Shown piece after piece: positions 1 through 7,134 of a DNA stretch of 55,001 nt. Below the pieces are notes generated by a model that was not told the origin of the DNA, made no database searches, and saw only the letters and a program-made list of their open reading frames with translations. The stretch's first letter is position 1; every line of letters begins with the position of its first letter. A program made the position numbers and the translations under genes. Source of the DNA: Phycisphaerae bacterium (GTDB lineage: Bacteria; Planctomycetota; Phycisphaerae; UBA1845; PWPN01); the NCBI GenBank assembly GCA_012719955.1, contig JAAXZI010000180.1, positions 1 through 55,001 on the forward strand, given 5' to 3'.

Positions 1-2612
1 AACTCCGGCCCCGCCGGCCCTCGCCACCGGCCCGTCACGCCCAACACCGTCAGCAACCCCAGGCACCCCGCGGCGCTGACGCCACCCGTCCGGAACCTGC
101 CCGGCTCAAAGCGGAACTCCACCTCGTGGCGGCCGGCCGGCACGGATACACCGCGAAACACGCCATTCGTCCGATACACTTCCGCCGGCGCGCCGTCAAT
201 GTATGCCTTCCAACCAGGATAGTGAACATCCAGGAGCACGAGCAGCGCGCGCCGCGCGGTTGAGGTCTCGATGCACACCCGCGAAAACTGATAACGCGTG
301 ATCCGGGCCGTGCCCTTCTCGCCGTCGGCAGAATCCACCAGCTTTTCGGCAACCTCCGGCGGCGCCTCAACAGTGGCCGCCGTGAATACATTCACCGCGC
401 CGCTCTTGATTTCGTGGATCGCCTCATCGAGAGAACCCACCGGCCGAACGGAAGAGACCAGAAACGCCCGCGGCAACTCCCGCTCCGGCCGGACGCGGTA
501 CAGCTTTACGTTGGCCTCTACAGGCACCGGCTGCCAGTCGGGGTGGTCCAGCGTTCGTCCTGTCAGCAGGTAACGGATGTTCAGCAAAGGCAGCAGCGGC
601 GAATCGAGTGAGGCCGGCCGTTCGATGGTCATCACGATGTTGAACTTCACCAGGTGCTGATGCTCGATGGCTTCCAGGAATCGCACATAGTCGGTGAGGA
701 TGATCGAATCGTACCCGCCAAAATCCTGAAGGCCATAAATCGAGGGCAGATTCGCGTACAGAAACTTCTCCGGCCCGTAGCGCCCGATGCGGAACAGGCC
801 GGGGTCCGACGCCATGTGCTCAATGGCCGGCGTCCTTTGTTCGAGAATGGCCGGGTCCGCATGGGTGTAGAAGCCGAAAGACGCCTGCCCCAGATCCAGG
901 GCCATCAGCGTCAGCGCCGCCAGGGAGATCCAGCGGGCCGTCTGTGCCGGCCAGGGTTTCCACCAGCCCAGGGCGATGCAGATCGCCGCCGCGAGGGCGA
1001 ACAGCGCAAAGCGAAAACCGTTCAACCAAATGAAGCCGGCCAGATCGCCCGGGCTTTTGAACGCGGCCCCGACCCTGCCCTGGGCCTCGACCAGCCGTCC
1101 GGCCCAGTCCAGCAGCGGCCCCGGGTAGAACAACAGCACAACCACCGCCGTGGCCACCGCCAGGCAGCCAAAGAGGGCCAAGCCCACTATCGTCCGGCCG
1201 GCTCGCCCCACCGGGCGTCCCAGCCGGTCGTACCAATACTGCCCCCCCATGCCCGCCAGGAACGCGCCCGCGAACAGGACCAGATACATCCAGCGGAACG
1301 GCGTACGCACCTGCTCCGCCCCCGGCACCACATGGAAAAACAGCTTGTATGCCGGCGTCACCAGGGCAAAAGCCAGGGCCAGCCCCAGCAAGAACCATGC
1401 ATAAACGAACCCGCGATAACGTCCGGCCAATCCCAGCAGCAGGAAACCCAGCGGCAGCAGGCCGAAATAGAAACCTGCCTCTACATAGTTCTTCGGACCG
1501 AAATAAACCGGGGCAGCCTCGTGCCACTGCCGCTCCGGCAGGCTGAAATTTACATGCTCGGCTGGATTGCCCAGCGCATCCGGACTGACCAACGTCAGCA
1601 GATCAACCGGGGCCAGCGCGCTGGCCTTCACCGTATTGAAGTCGCCGCGCCCGGAGCGAACGTTGCGATCCATCACCTCAAAGAAGGGCAACAGTTGCGG
1701 GGCGGCCAGCAGCGCGGCCAGCACGGGCGTGACCCCCACCTTCAGCAGAAACAACCCCGCCTTCCGAGCCCGCCCATCTCCGGTTCCCTGCGTCCCTGCG
1801 TCCTGCCGCCCCGCTGTCCCCGCATCCTCTGGTTCCCCGGCCACCTGGTCTTCTGGTCGCCTCAACAGTCTCGCGACCCGGAATAACGTGAACACCCCGC
1901 AGGCCACATAGGCGTAAAAGGCAATCTCGAAGAAACCGGCCAGAATCGGCAGGACAAACAGAAAAGCCCCCACGAGGAGTCCGCGCGTCCAACGGGCCAA
2001 CGGGGCGGGCTCGGCCATCCAGTCGATCCACAGCAGCATCAGCGGCAGCCAGATCGCCGATCCCAGCAGCATCGGCCACAGCAACCGCGTGGTCAGGAAC
2101 CCGCCCATGGCGAAGGCTATCCCACCGACCGCGGCCCCGAACCCGCCAATGCCCATCCGCCGGCAAAACAGATACGTGAACAGCCCGCCCAGGAACAGAT
2201 GAACCCAGGTGAAAACCACGTAAGCCTGCGGCAACGGGACGGTCCAGAAAATGGCATTCAGCGGATAAAAGGTGGACGCCTGCCCCGTCGTGTAGAGCGG
2301 ATGGCCGCAGAACGTATAGGGGTTCCACAAAGGCAACTCCCCCGCCGCCAGAGCCCGGCGCTGGAACAGTTGCCACGTGTAGTTCTCACAAATCATGTCG
2401 CCAATGAGGCCGTTGCGCACCGGCTCGTCGTCCAGGGGCACGTTGGGCGGGCTGTGGCTCAGGATGTCCAGGGGCAGCAAGACCTTCCCGCCGAAAATCG
2501 ACGGCCAAAGCCAGACCGTCAGCGTCAGCGCCAGGAACAGCGCAAAGATTCGCCAACTCCATCCGGTTTGCGGAGGGCAGGATGCGGTGCTTCCAATTGA
2601 TAACTTGTCCAT
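1..2612 (-). CDS. YfhO-like multi-spanning membrane protein (3' part cut by window edge)
   Basis: The frame is open from the ATG at 2612 to the window edge, giving at least 870 residues with no stop. The N-terminus starts MDKLSIGSTA and reaches a first hydrophobic segment by about residue 25. Many further membrane segments follow, interrupted by extracytoplasmic loops. One loop (roughly residues 40-85) has the pattern LPLDILSHSP...N.L..D....YTW....RRAL..GELPLWNPYTFCG, which is characteristic of the YfhO / DUF6541-like family of large membrane proteins, related in fold to GT-C glycosyltransferases. The region encoded near 100-500 is a soluble C-terminal part with PAGRHEVEFRFEP near its end, typical of the beta-rich tail of these proteins. 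Family members are linked to lipoteichoic acid or lipid-linked glycan modification; the substrate here is unknown. No strong ribosome binding site precedes the ATG, so the start is moderately sure. Recognition is by motif and topology only. Confidence 0.8.
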   Translation of the reverse strand, partial: MDKLSIGSTASCPPQTGWSWRIFALFLALTLTVWLWPSIFGGKVLLPLDILSHSPPNVPLDDEPVRNGLIGDMICENYTWQLFQRRALAAGELPLWNPYTFCGHPLYTTGQASTFYPLNAIFWTVPLPQAYVVFTWVHLFLGGLFTYLFCRRMGIGGFGAAVGGIAFAMGGFLTTRLLWPMLLGSAIWLPLMLLWIDWMAEPAPLARWTRGLLVGAFLFVLPILAGFFEIAFYAYVACGVFTLFRVARLLRRPEDQVAGEPEDAGTAGRQDAGTQGTGDGRARKAGLFLLKVGVTPVLAALLAAPQLLPFFEVMDRNVRSGRGDFNTVKASALAPVDLLTLVSPDALGNPAEHVNFSLPERQWHEAAPVYFGPKNYVEAGFYFGLLPLGFLLLGLAGRYRGFVYAWFLLGLALAFALVTPAYKLFFHVVPGAEQVRTPFRWMYLVLFAGAFLAGMGGQYWYDRLGRPVGRAGRTIVGLALFGCLAVATAVVVLLFYPGPLLDWAGRLVEAQGRVGAAFKSPGDLAGFIWLNGFRFALFALAAAICIALGWWKPWPAQTARWISLAALTLMALDLGQASFGFYTHADPAILEQRTPAIEHMASDPGLFRIGRYGPEKFLYANLPSIYGLQDFGGYDSIILTDYVRFLEAIEHQHLVKFNIVMTIERPASLDSPLLPLLNIRYLLTGRTLDHPDWQPVPVEANVKLYRVRPERELPRAFLVSSVRPVGSLDEAIHEIKSGAVNVFTAATVEAPPEVAEKLVDSADGEKGTARITRYQFSRVCIETSTARRALLVLLDVHYPGWKAYIDGAPAEVYRTNGVFRGVSVPAGRHEVEFRFEPGRFRTGGVSAAGCLGLLTVLGVTGRWRGPAGPE

Positions 2613-3131
2613 CGATCTAACAGCGGCTGGCGGATTGCGGCTCCATTATCACATTAGCTTACGGAAGGTACTTGTGGACTCCAAGTCAGGTGCAGCTTGA
2701 CTCCTTGCACAAAACGGCCAATGCTGTGAGCGTCGAGATTCGGTGCTGCACGGGTTCGTCGCGGCCATAGGCCCTTCAGGGCCGCCGGATCTCTTTCTTT
2801 ATGCGCCTCGCTCGCGTTTCGCATCACTCTCCGGCTCGGCTGCCGGAGCGAACCCGCGTACGGGACGTCCAGCCTCGCGTGTGCCATCCTGCCAAACGGA
2901 ACAATCCTCCTGCCCTGCAGCGCAAAGTGGGCCATTTTCTGTAGCGGCCGGGCTCCGTACCGGCCGCCTTGCCCGTAAAACGGCCGGCACCCACCTTTCG
3001 CCGGGTACCCGGCCCGGCTGCTACGATCTTGTGCTGCAGTGTCCTATTCTTCCCGGACGGCGAACAAGGGTACCCGCAGAATGCTGTCCTAACCAGTGCC
3101 CACTGCGCTCTTGACCAGGAGGGATTGCCCG
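2613..3131. other. Intergenic region between yfhO-like and yjbQ-like genes
   Basis: No convincing gene is seen: short open frames on both strands have arginine/proline-rich, low-complexity translations. It holds one full copy of a ~125-bp structured repeat (2915-3039) and several GC-rich hairpins, such as GGCCC/GGGCC near 2768-2783. It must also contain the promoter of the minus-strand yfhO-like gene, but I cannot place one with confidence. Confidence 0.5.
2915..3039. repeat. CTGCAG-bounded ~125-bp dispersed repeat, copy 1
   Basis: The element begins CTGCAGCGCAA and ends TTGTGCTGCAG, so its ends form an imperfect terminal inverted repeat. Inside are further inverted segments (GTAGCGGCCGGGCTCC... 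against ...GGCCCGGCTGCTAC), so the whole unit should fold into a long hairpin. A second copy lies at 3959-4086 in the same orientation and a third is cut by the right window edge at 54956. Core fragments in opposite orientation occur at 35031-35090. It has no coding capacity and resembles a MITE-like or REP-like intergenic element. Confidence 0.8.
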
Positions 3132-3548
3132 CTACTCACCGATTACCGTAATCATGATCTCCCGCCGTCGCGGCTTGATGTCGCATTCGAGGTGGAAGAT
3201 CTGCTGCCAGGTCCCCAGCACCAGCCGGCCCTCGTGGACGGGCACCGTCAGGTCGGGACCGAGCCAGGTGGCCTGCAGGTGCGAGTGGGCGTTCCCGTCG
3301 TGCCAGGTCTGTTCGTGGCCGTAAGTCCGGCCGGGGGGGATAAGCTTGTCCAGAATCTCGGGCAGGTCTTGCTCCAGGCCGGGCTCGAATTCGATCGTGC
3401 CGACCGCGCCGGTGCTCCCGACGTTGAATATGTGGACGAGGCCGTTCCTCACCCCGGATGTCTGCACGATATCGGCGACCTCGCTCGTGAGGTCGTGCAT
3501 CTGACCGTGCCGGTCGGTGTGGAGGGTAATCCGAGCCTGGTGGACCAT
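3132..3548 (-). CDS. YjbQ/UPF0047 family protein (secondary thiamine-phosphate synthase-type)
   Basis: This 138-residue protein matches the small YjbQ (UPF0047) family in size and pattern. Seen are TSGVRNGLVHIFNVGSTGAVGTIEFEPG in the centre, then HEQTWHDGNAHSHLQATWLGPDLTVPVHEGRLVLGTWQQIFHLECD near the end (broken by family-typical conserved histidine, aspartate and glycine). Members bind metal through the conserved HSH and nearby acidic residues. Some can complement thiamine-phosphate synthase loss; the physiological role is unsettled. The start at 3548 is chosen because GAAGGAG lies 7 nt upstream of the ATG and the protein then opens MVHQARITLHTD, as family members do. A further in-frame ATG at 3590 lacks such a site. 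The gene stands alone, with copies of the ~125-bp repeat on both sides. Confidence 0.88.
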   Translation of the reverse strand: MVHQARITLHTDRHGQMHDLTSEVADIVQTSGVRNGLVHIFNVGSTGAVGTIEFEPGLEQDLPEILDKLIPPGRTYGHEQTWHDGNAHSHLQATWLGPDLTVPVHEGRLVLGTWQQIFHLECDIKPRRREIMITVIGE

Positions 3549-4281
3549 AGTTAAAGCTCCTTCATCGGCCTGCCATGATATCAGGGGCACCTCTCTGCTC
3601 CACCCCGGCGGCGCAGGGACCGGAGATGCCGCAGTGAGATGGACAAGGGAGTCCGATCTCGGACCAGTCGCACCCGAGAAAGCAAGTCCTTAATCCACAG
3701 CCCTTTATGTGCCGTACAGCCTCGCGGTCAGGTTGGGTAAACCCGTCAAACAGGATTCTGAGGAACTACTCGGCACCTTGCCCGTCTGCTCACGAGCCGT
3801 GCAATCCGCCGCCCGGTGAAGGTTAAGGGCAAGGCACGCCGGCCACCCGCAATCCGCGACGGCCTCGACCGGCACGTTTTAGGCCACTTCCAACCCGGCA
3901 GGCTCAAGAGGTTACTTTGGCTGCCCAGCAAATTACGACGATCATCCGTCATTAAATCCTGCAGCACAAATTGGGCCATTCTCTGTGTGGCGGCGGGTTC
4001 CGTACCGGCCGTTTTGCCCGTAAAACGGCCGGTACCCACAGCTTTCGCCGGGTACCCGGCCCGGCCGCTACGACCTTGCGCTGCAGTGTTAAAGCAGTGA
4101 AAGGCCTCTGCCGGGTATCTCCGTTCATCCGAGGACGGGGGGCGACTCGTGGGGATCCCAGGGCCGGCCCATTACCCACCCCTGGCCAGCAGCGGGGCTT
4201 TACTCCGGCTGACTTTGTTCCGTCCCCTCACGGGGCATCCAGAGATGCTATGAAATTCCCCAAATGCCAACTGCTGGGCTG
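3549..4281. other. Intergenic region upstream of the lipoprotein pair
   Basis: No credible gene is found. Open frames on both strands overlap each other, are arginine-rich and lack ribosome binding sites. The only recognisable structure is the second full copy of the ~125-bp repeat at 3959-4086. Confidence 0.5.
3959..4086. repeat. CTGCAG-bounded ~125-bp dispersed repeat, copy 2
   Basis: The element begins CTGCAGCACAA and ends TTGCGCTGCAG and matches copy 1 (2915-3039) along its whole length with a few substitutions and small indels. Its left end is the exact reverse complement of copy 1's right end, and its right end is the exact reverse complement of copy 1's left end. Both copies are followed by TGT, but no clear target-site duplication is visible. 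It lies in the same orientation as copy 1, with yjbQ between them. Confidence 0.8.
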
Positions 4282-4309
4282 TTGACAGGACAAGCTCAGC
4301 CGTTAGAGT
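4282..4309 (+). promoter_or_regulatory. Candidate sigma-70 promoter with hairpin leader
   Basis: A consensus -35 TTGACA (4282-4287) is followed after 16 bp by TAGAGT (4304-4309). The roughly 100-nt leader before the GTG at 4416 contains a GC-rich hairpin (CCCGC...GCGGG, about 4322-4352) followed by TTTT, which could act as an attenuator. This is seen by eye only. Confidence 0.45.
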
Positions 4310-4415
4310 GTAGGCGGCTTCCCGCCCGCGCTCTCGACGCGAGCGTGCGGGTTTTCCGGCGGCACGGTGCGGTCCGTCGGTCCGCCAGCAGTCTACACAA
4401 CAAAGGAGTCCAGAC

Positions 4416-5465
4416 GTGTTCACGGACGCGCAGCACTGGGGTTGCCAAAACGGCTACCGCGGCGTTTCGATCCTCGTGGCTTCCCTCGCCTCGGTGGCAA
4501 TAGCCGGGCTTGGCTGTTGTTGCGGGCCGGATCATACCACCTGGGATACGTGCAATTATCGCTGGAAGGAGCGGGGCTTTGCCAATCAGTGCAAGACCCA
4601 GATCCTGTTCCGGGCCCCGCCGGGCGCCAGCGTAACGGTGGTAGACCCGGTTCGTACCCATCAGATTGCCGCCGACCCTGCTTTCGGCTCCCGCCTGGAA
4701 CATACTCCCGACGAAGAGAGCATCTTTAATCTGGCTCCCGGCCGGTATGACTTCAAATACACCGGCATCGAAGGCATGCCCGGCGTGAGCGTCTATGGCG
4801 AGCTGGAAGTCAAGTTCGCCAACAGCAGAATGGCCCGCAAGTTCCAGCGGCTGGCCTTCGTGCCCATCGCCCTGCCTTCCGAGTACTACCGGCACGTGGA
4901 GGTTGTGGGCGACGAGTTGTACCCCTACCGCGGCGAGGCCTACCGGACGGCCATTGATGAAAATGACATCACCCGCCTGCGTCTCGGCGACGTGGTCGAG
5001 AAGGTCTTCGTCGTGGCCGACCTGAAGGCGGCGGAACAGCGGCGACTGCGGCTCGAACGGGAGATCGCCGTCACCGAACGCGAGCTGGAGTACGCGGACG
5101 CCAAGTTCCGAAGCGCCTACCTCGACTTCCGCGTTGACGTGGACGACGACTGCGAATGCCCGCTGTTCGGCAGCAAGAGCAAGGATTTCATCAAGTGGCA
5201 GGAGCGTCAGGTCAAGCTCCAGCAGAAGCTGGATTGCCTGGAGCGCCGGCTGCGCCAGACCCAGGCCCTGCTCAGAGCCCACACGATCTGCGTTCGGGAC
5301 GGCCTGCTGCTGGTCGCCACCTGCGAGTTGCTCGACAGCTTCCAGGACCCTGAAGACGGCGCCGAGTGCATCGGCGAAGTCCTCGTGGTCATGCGGCTGG
5401 GTGGACGTCACAAACACTGGGGCGAGCCCGGCCGCGAATTGGCCGGCTATCAGCCCGCGGAATAA
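4416..5465 (+). CDS. Exported (putative lipoprotein) protein of unknown function with C-terminal coiled coil
   Basis: This 349-residue protein starts at a GTG with AAAGGAG 7 nt upstream. Residues about 17-36 form a hydrophobic export segment ending in GLGCCCG; the cysteine run could serve as a lipobox, though the -3 position is not canonical. Residues 60-140 contain a stretch of the form ILFRAPPGASVTV...FNLAPGRYDFKYTG, resembling a PEGA-like or carboxypeptidase-regulatory beta fold. Residues about 205-305 are rich in Glu/Arg/Leu heptads (AEQRRLRLEREIAVTEREL and a second block) and are likely coiled coil. The product is not recognised as a named family. It lies just upstream of the SUMF1-fold lipoprotein on the same strand, with an inverted repeat between them, so the two may be coexpressed. 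Confidence 0.75.
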   Translation: MFTDAQHWGCQNGYRGVSILVASLASVAIAGLGCCCGPDHTTWDTCNYRWKERGFANQCKTQILFRAPPGASVTVVDPVRTHQIAADPAFGSRLEHTPDEESIFNLAPGRYDFKYTGIEGMPGVSVYGELEVKFANSRMARKFQRLAFVPIALPSEYYRHVEVVGDELYPYRGEAYRTAIDENDITRLRLGDVVEKVFVVADLKAAEQRRLRLEREIAVTERELEYADAKFRSAYLDFRVDVDDDCECPLFGSKSKDFIKWQERQVKLQQKLDCLERRLRQTQALLRAHTICVRDGLLLVATCELLDSFQDPEDGAECIGEVLVVMRLGGRHKHWGEPGRELAGYQPAE

Positions 5466-5514
5466 CCTCGAAATCAGCAAAGTGGGCGCGTTGAAAGGAT
5501 GAATGCGAGGGGTT

Positions 5515-5587
5515 GAAAAGGGGGCAAGTTCATTTTGTGCGAAGCACCCCAATGGTCGTTCCGGCAAAATGAACCTGTCCCCTTTTC
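5515..5587. repeat. Long inverted repeat (REP-like hairpin)
   Basis: Two 23-nt arms, 5515-5537 and 5565-5587, are inverted copies of each other with 21 of 23 positions matching. Both contain the core GTTCATTTTG next to a run of G, and they are separated by 27 nt. The hairpin sits between two co-oriented genes and just upstream of the ribosome binding site at 5594. It could terminate or attenuate transcription, or be a REP-type element; no nearby transposase is seen. Confidence 0.7.
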
Positions 5588-5606
5588 GCCCGTGGAGGAT
5601 CACAGG

Positions 5607-6791
5607 ATGGTATTCTCAAGCAGGCGTGCGGCAGGGCTGGCCTTGACGGGGATTCTGATGGTGGCGATTGGCGCGGGTTGTTCGGCCCACAGCCCGCTGG
5701 CCGACCGGACATGCGACCTTCCGGTCCCCCTTCCCAGCGGCTTCTACCCCCTCAAGGGTCATTACGACCTGGCCAATGACGACGACAACTACAACGGCTG
5801 GCCGCGTTACATCGTCAGCGAAAAAGACAACATGATCATGGTCTACGTGCCGACCCAGACCATCCGCATGGGCGGCGGCGTCGGCCCTGACGCGGTGCCG
5901 GAACGCACCGTGGTGGTCAACCATTTCTACATGGACCTGCACGAGGTCACCAACCTCCAGTTCGCCAAGTACTGGAAGAACGGCAAGCGTTGCGGCGGCT
6001 GCCCGCTCATGAAAGCCTGCGGAAAGCCCTGCCCCTGCTGCGCAAAGACGTGCGAATACAAGGTCTCCAGCTACGAGCATCACAGCTATCCCCGCGGGAA
6101 GTGCTGCTGCCTGACGGATGCTTTTAAGGCCTACTGGGTCCCCTGCGTCAATGACGACCACCCGGTGCGAAACGTCAACTGGTGGGAGGCCTGGGCCTAC
6201 AGCCGCTGGAGCGGGAAGGTCCTGCCGACCGAGGCCCAGTGGGAAGCCGCGGCCCGCGGCAGCGACGCCCGGCGTTATCCCTGGGGCAATGAGGAACAGC
6301 TCGAAACCACCCGCTACGTCGCCAACGTGGCCACCACCCGGGCAAACTACGACGGCTACGAGTACACCGCCCCGGTGCTCAGCTTCGCTTCCGGCGTGAG
6401 CCCCTTCGGCATCTACAACATGTCCGGCAATGTCTGGGAGTGGACGGCTGACTGGTACGACCTGGCCCGCTACGCCTGGCCGAGCGACGAAGATCCGCCG
6501 GCACCGCTGGCTCGCGGCCCCAAGCGATTCGGTGATGCCAACTACCCGAACCCCGGCCCGAAGGACATTCGCGAGGCCCGCGTGGGACCGGTCCGCGGCG
6601 ATCAGCGTTCCATCCGCGGCGGCTCCTTCGCCAACCCGATCGAGCAGGCCCAGGTGACCTCCCGCGACAGCCTCCACCCGTGGGTCCACCAGAACAACGT
6701 GGGCTTCCGGACCATCCTGCCGCTGCCGCCGGAAGGCTGCGGGCCGGCCCCGGAGGGTGAGGTTCTCCTCGAGTCCCTCTCGGCCCGCTGA
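5607..6791 (+). CDS. SUMF1/formylglycine-generating-enzyme-fold lipoprotein with cysteine-rich insertion
   Basis: This is a 394-residue protein. The ATG at 5607 follows GGAGG by 8 nt. A signal peptide ends in a lipobox, IGAGC (Cys25). From about residue 75 the SUMF1 fold is clear: MVYVPTQTIRMGG, ERTVVVNHFYMDLHEVTNLQFAKY, HPVRNVNWWEAWAYSRWSG, LPTEAQWEAAARG, YPWGN, SPFGIYNMSGNVWEWTADWY, RSIRGGSF and a closing VGFRT. The paired cysteines of true formylglycine-generating enzymes, expected after the RGGS segment, are absent (it reads FANPIEQAQVTSR), so catalysis is unlikely. Residues 129-168 are an insertion with ten cysteines (CGGC, CPCC, CCC), possibly metal-binding or disulfide-bonded. The gene follows the coiled-coil lipoprotein and ends at a terminator. 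The family call is sure; the function is unknown. Confidence 0.88.
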   Translation: MVFSSRRAAGLALTGILMVAIGAGCSAHSPLADRTCDLPVPLPSGFYPLKGHYDLANDDDNYNGWPRYIVSEKDNMIMVYVPTQTIRMGGGVGPDAVPERTVVVNHFYMDLHEVTNLQFAKYWKNGKRCGGCPLMKACGKPCPCCAKTCEYKVSSYEHHSYPRGKCCCLTDAFKAYWVPCVNDDHPVRNVNWWEAWAYSRWSGKVLPTEAQWEAAARGSDARRYPWGNEEQLETTRYVANVATTRANYDGYEYTAPVLSFASGVSPFGIYNMSGNVWEWTADWYDLARYAWPSDEDPPAPLARGPKRFGDANYPNPGPKDIREARVGPVRGDQRSIRGGSFANPIEQAQVTSRDSLHPWVHQNNVGFRTILPLPPEGCGPAPEGEVLLESLSAR

Positions 6792-6830
6792 TTTCAGTTG
6801 TAAAACCACGGAAAACGGGAACGAACGCCA

Positions 6831-6863
6831 AAGAGCCGCGGCCCCGCAAGGTCGCGGCTCTTT
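6831..6863 (+). terminator. Rho-independent terminator
   Basis: AAAGAGCCGCG pairs with CGCGGCTCTTT around a short loop. The structure follows the SUMF1-fold gene by about 40 nt and runs into a short T-rich stretch. Confidence 0.7.
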
Positions 6864-7134
6864 GTATTGGTTCCCCTCGGTGCAGAATTCAATCCACCTC
6901 AATCGTCGTTCGAGTTACTGAAGGGAGCCACATGCTTGGCTGGCAAGCAGCCACAGGCGCTAGTGCTCTTGCACCCTCAGCTTCGCCTGCTCGTCAACGA
7001 ACCTCACCGATTCGGGCTTCAAGCAGGTCCACAGATCATTCCTCCGTCTCCCCAATAATGGAAGCCTCGCGAGCAACACCCAATAGCCGGCCAGCCAGTC
7101 TGCCAGGTCTGAGGACCCGGCCTGTAGCCTGGCA
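6864..7134. other. Intergenic region between convergent genes
   Basis: The stretch between the SUMF1-fold gene terminator and the end of the minus-strand glycosidase gene holds no gene, repeat or regulatory site that I can recognise. Confidence 0.4.

Noticed and set aside
5607..6791. SUMF1-fold protein as the maturing enzyme for the sulfatase at 32118-33545
   Set aside because: The catalytic cysteine pair is missing and the protein is an exported lipoprotein, whereas sulfatase maturation takes place in the cytoplasm.
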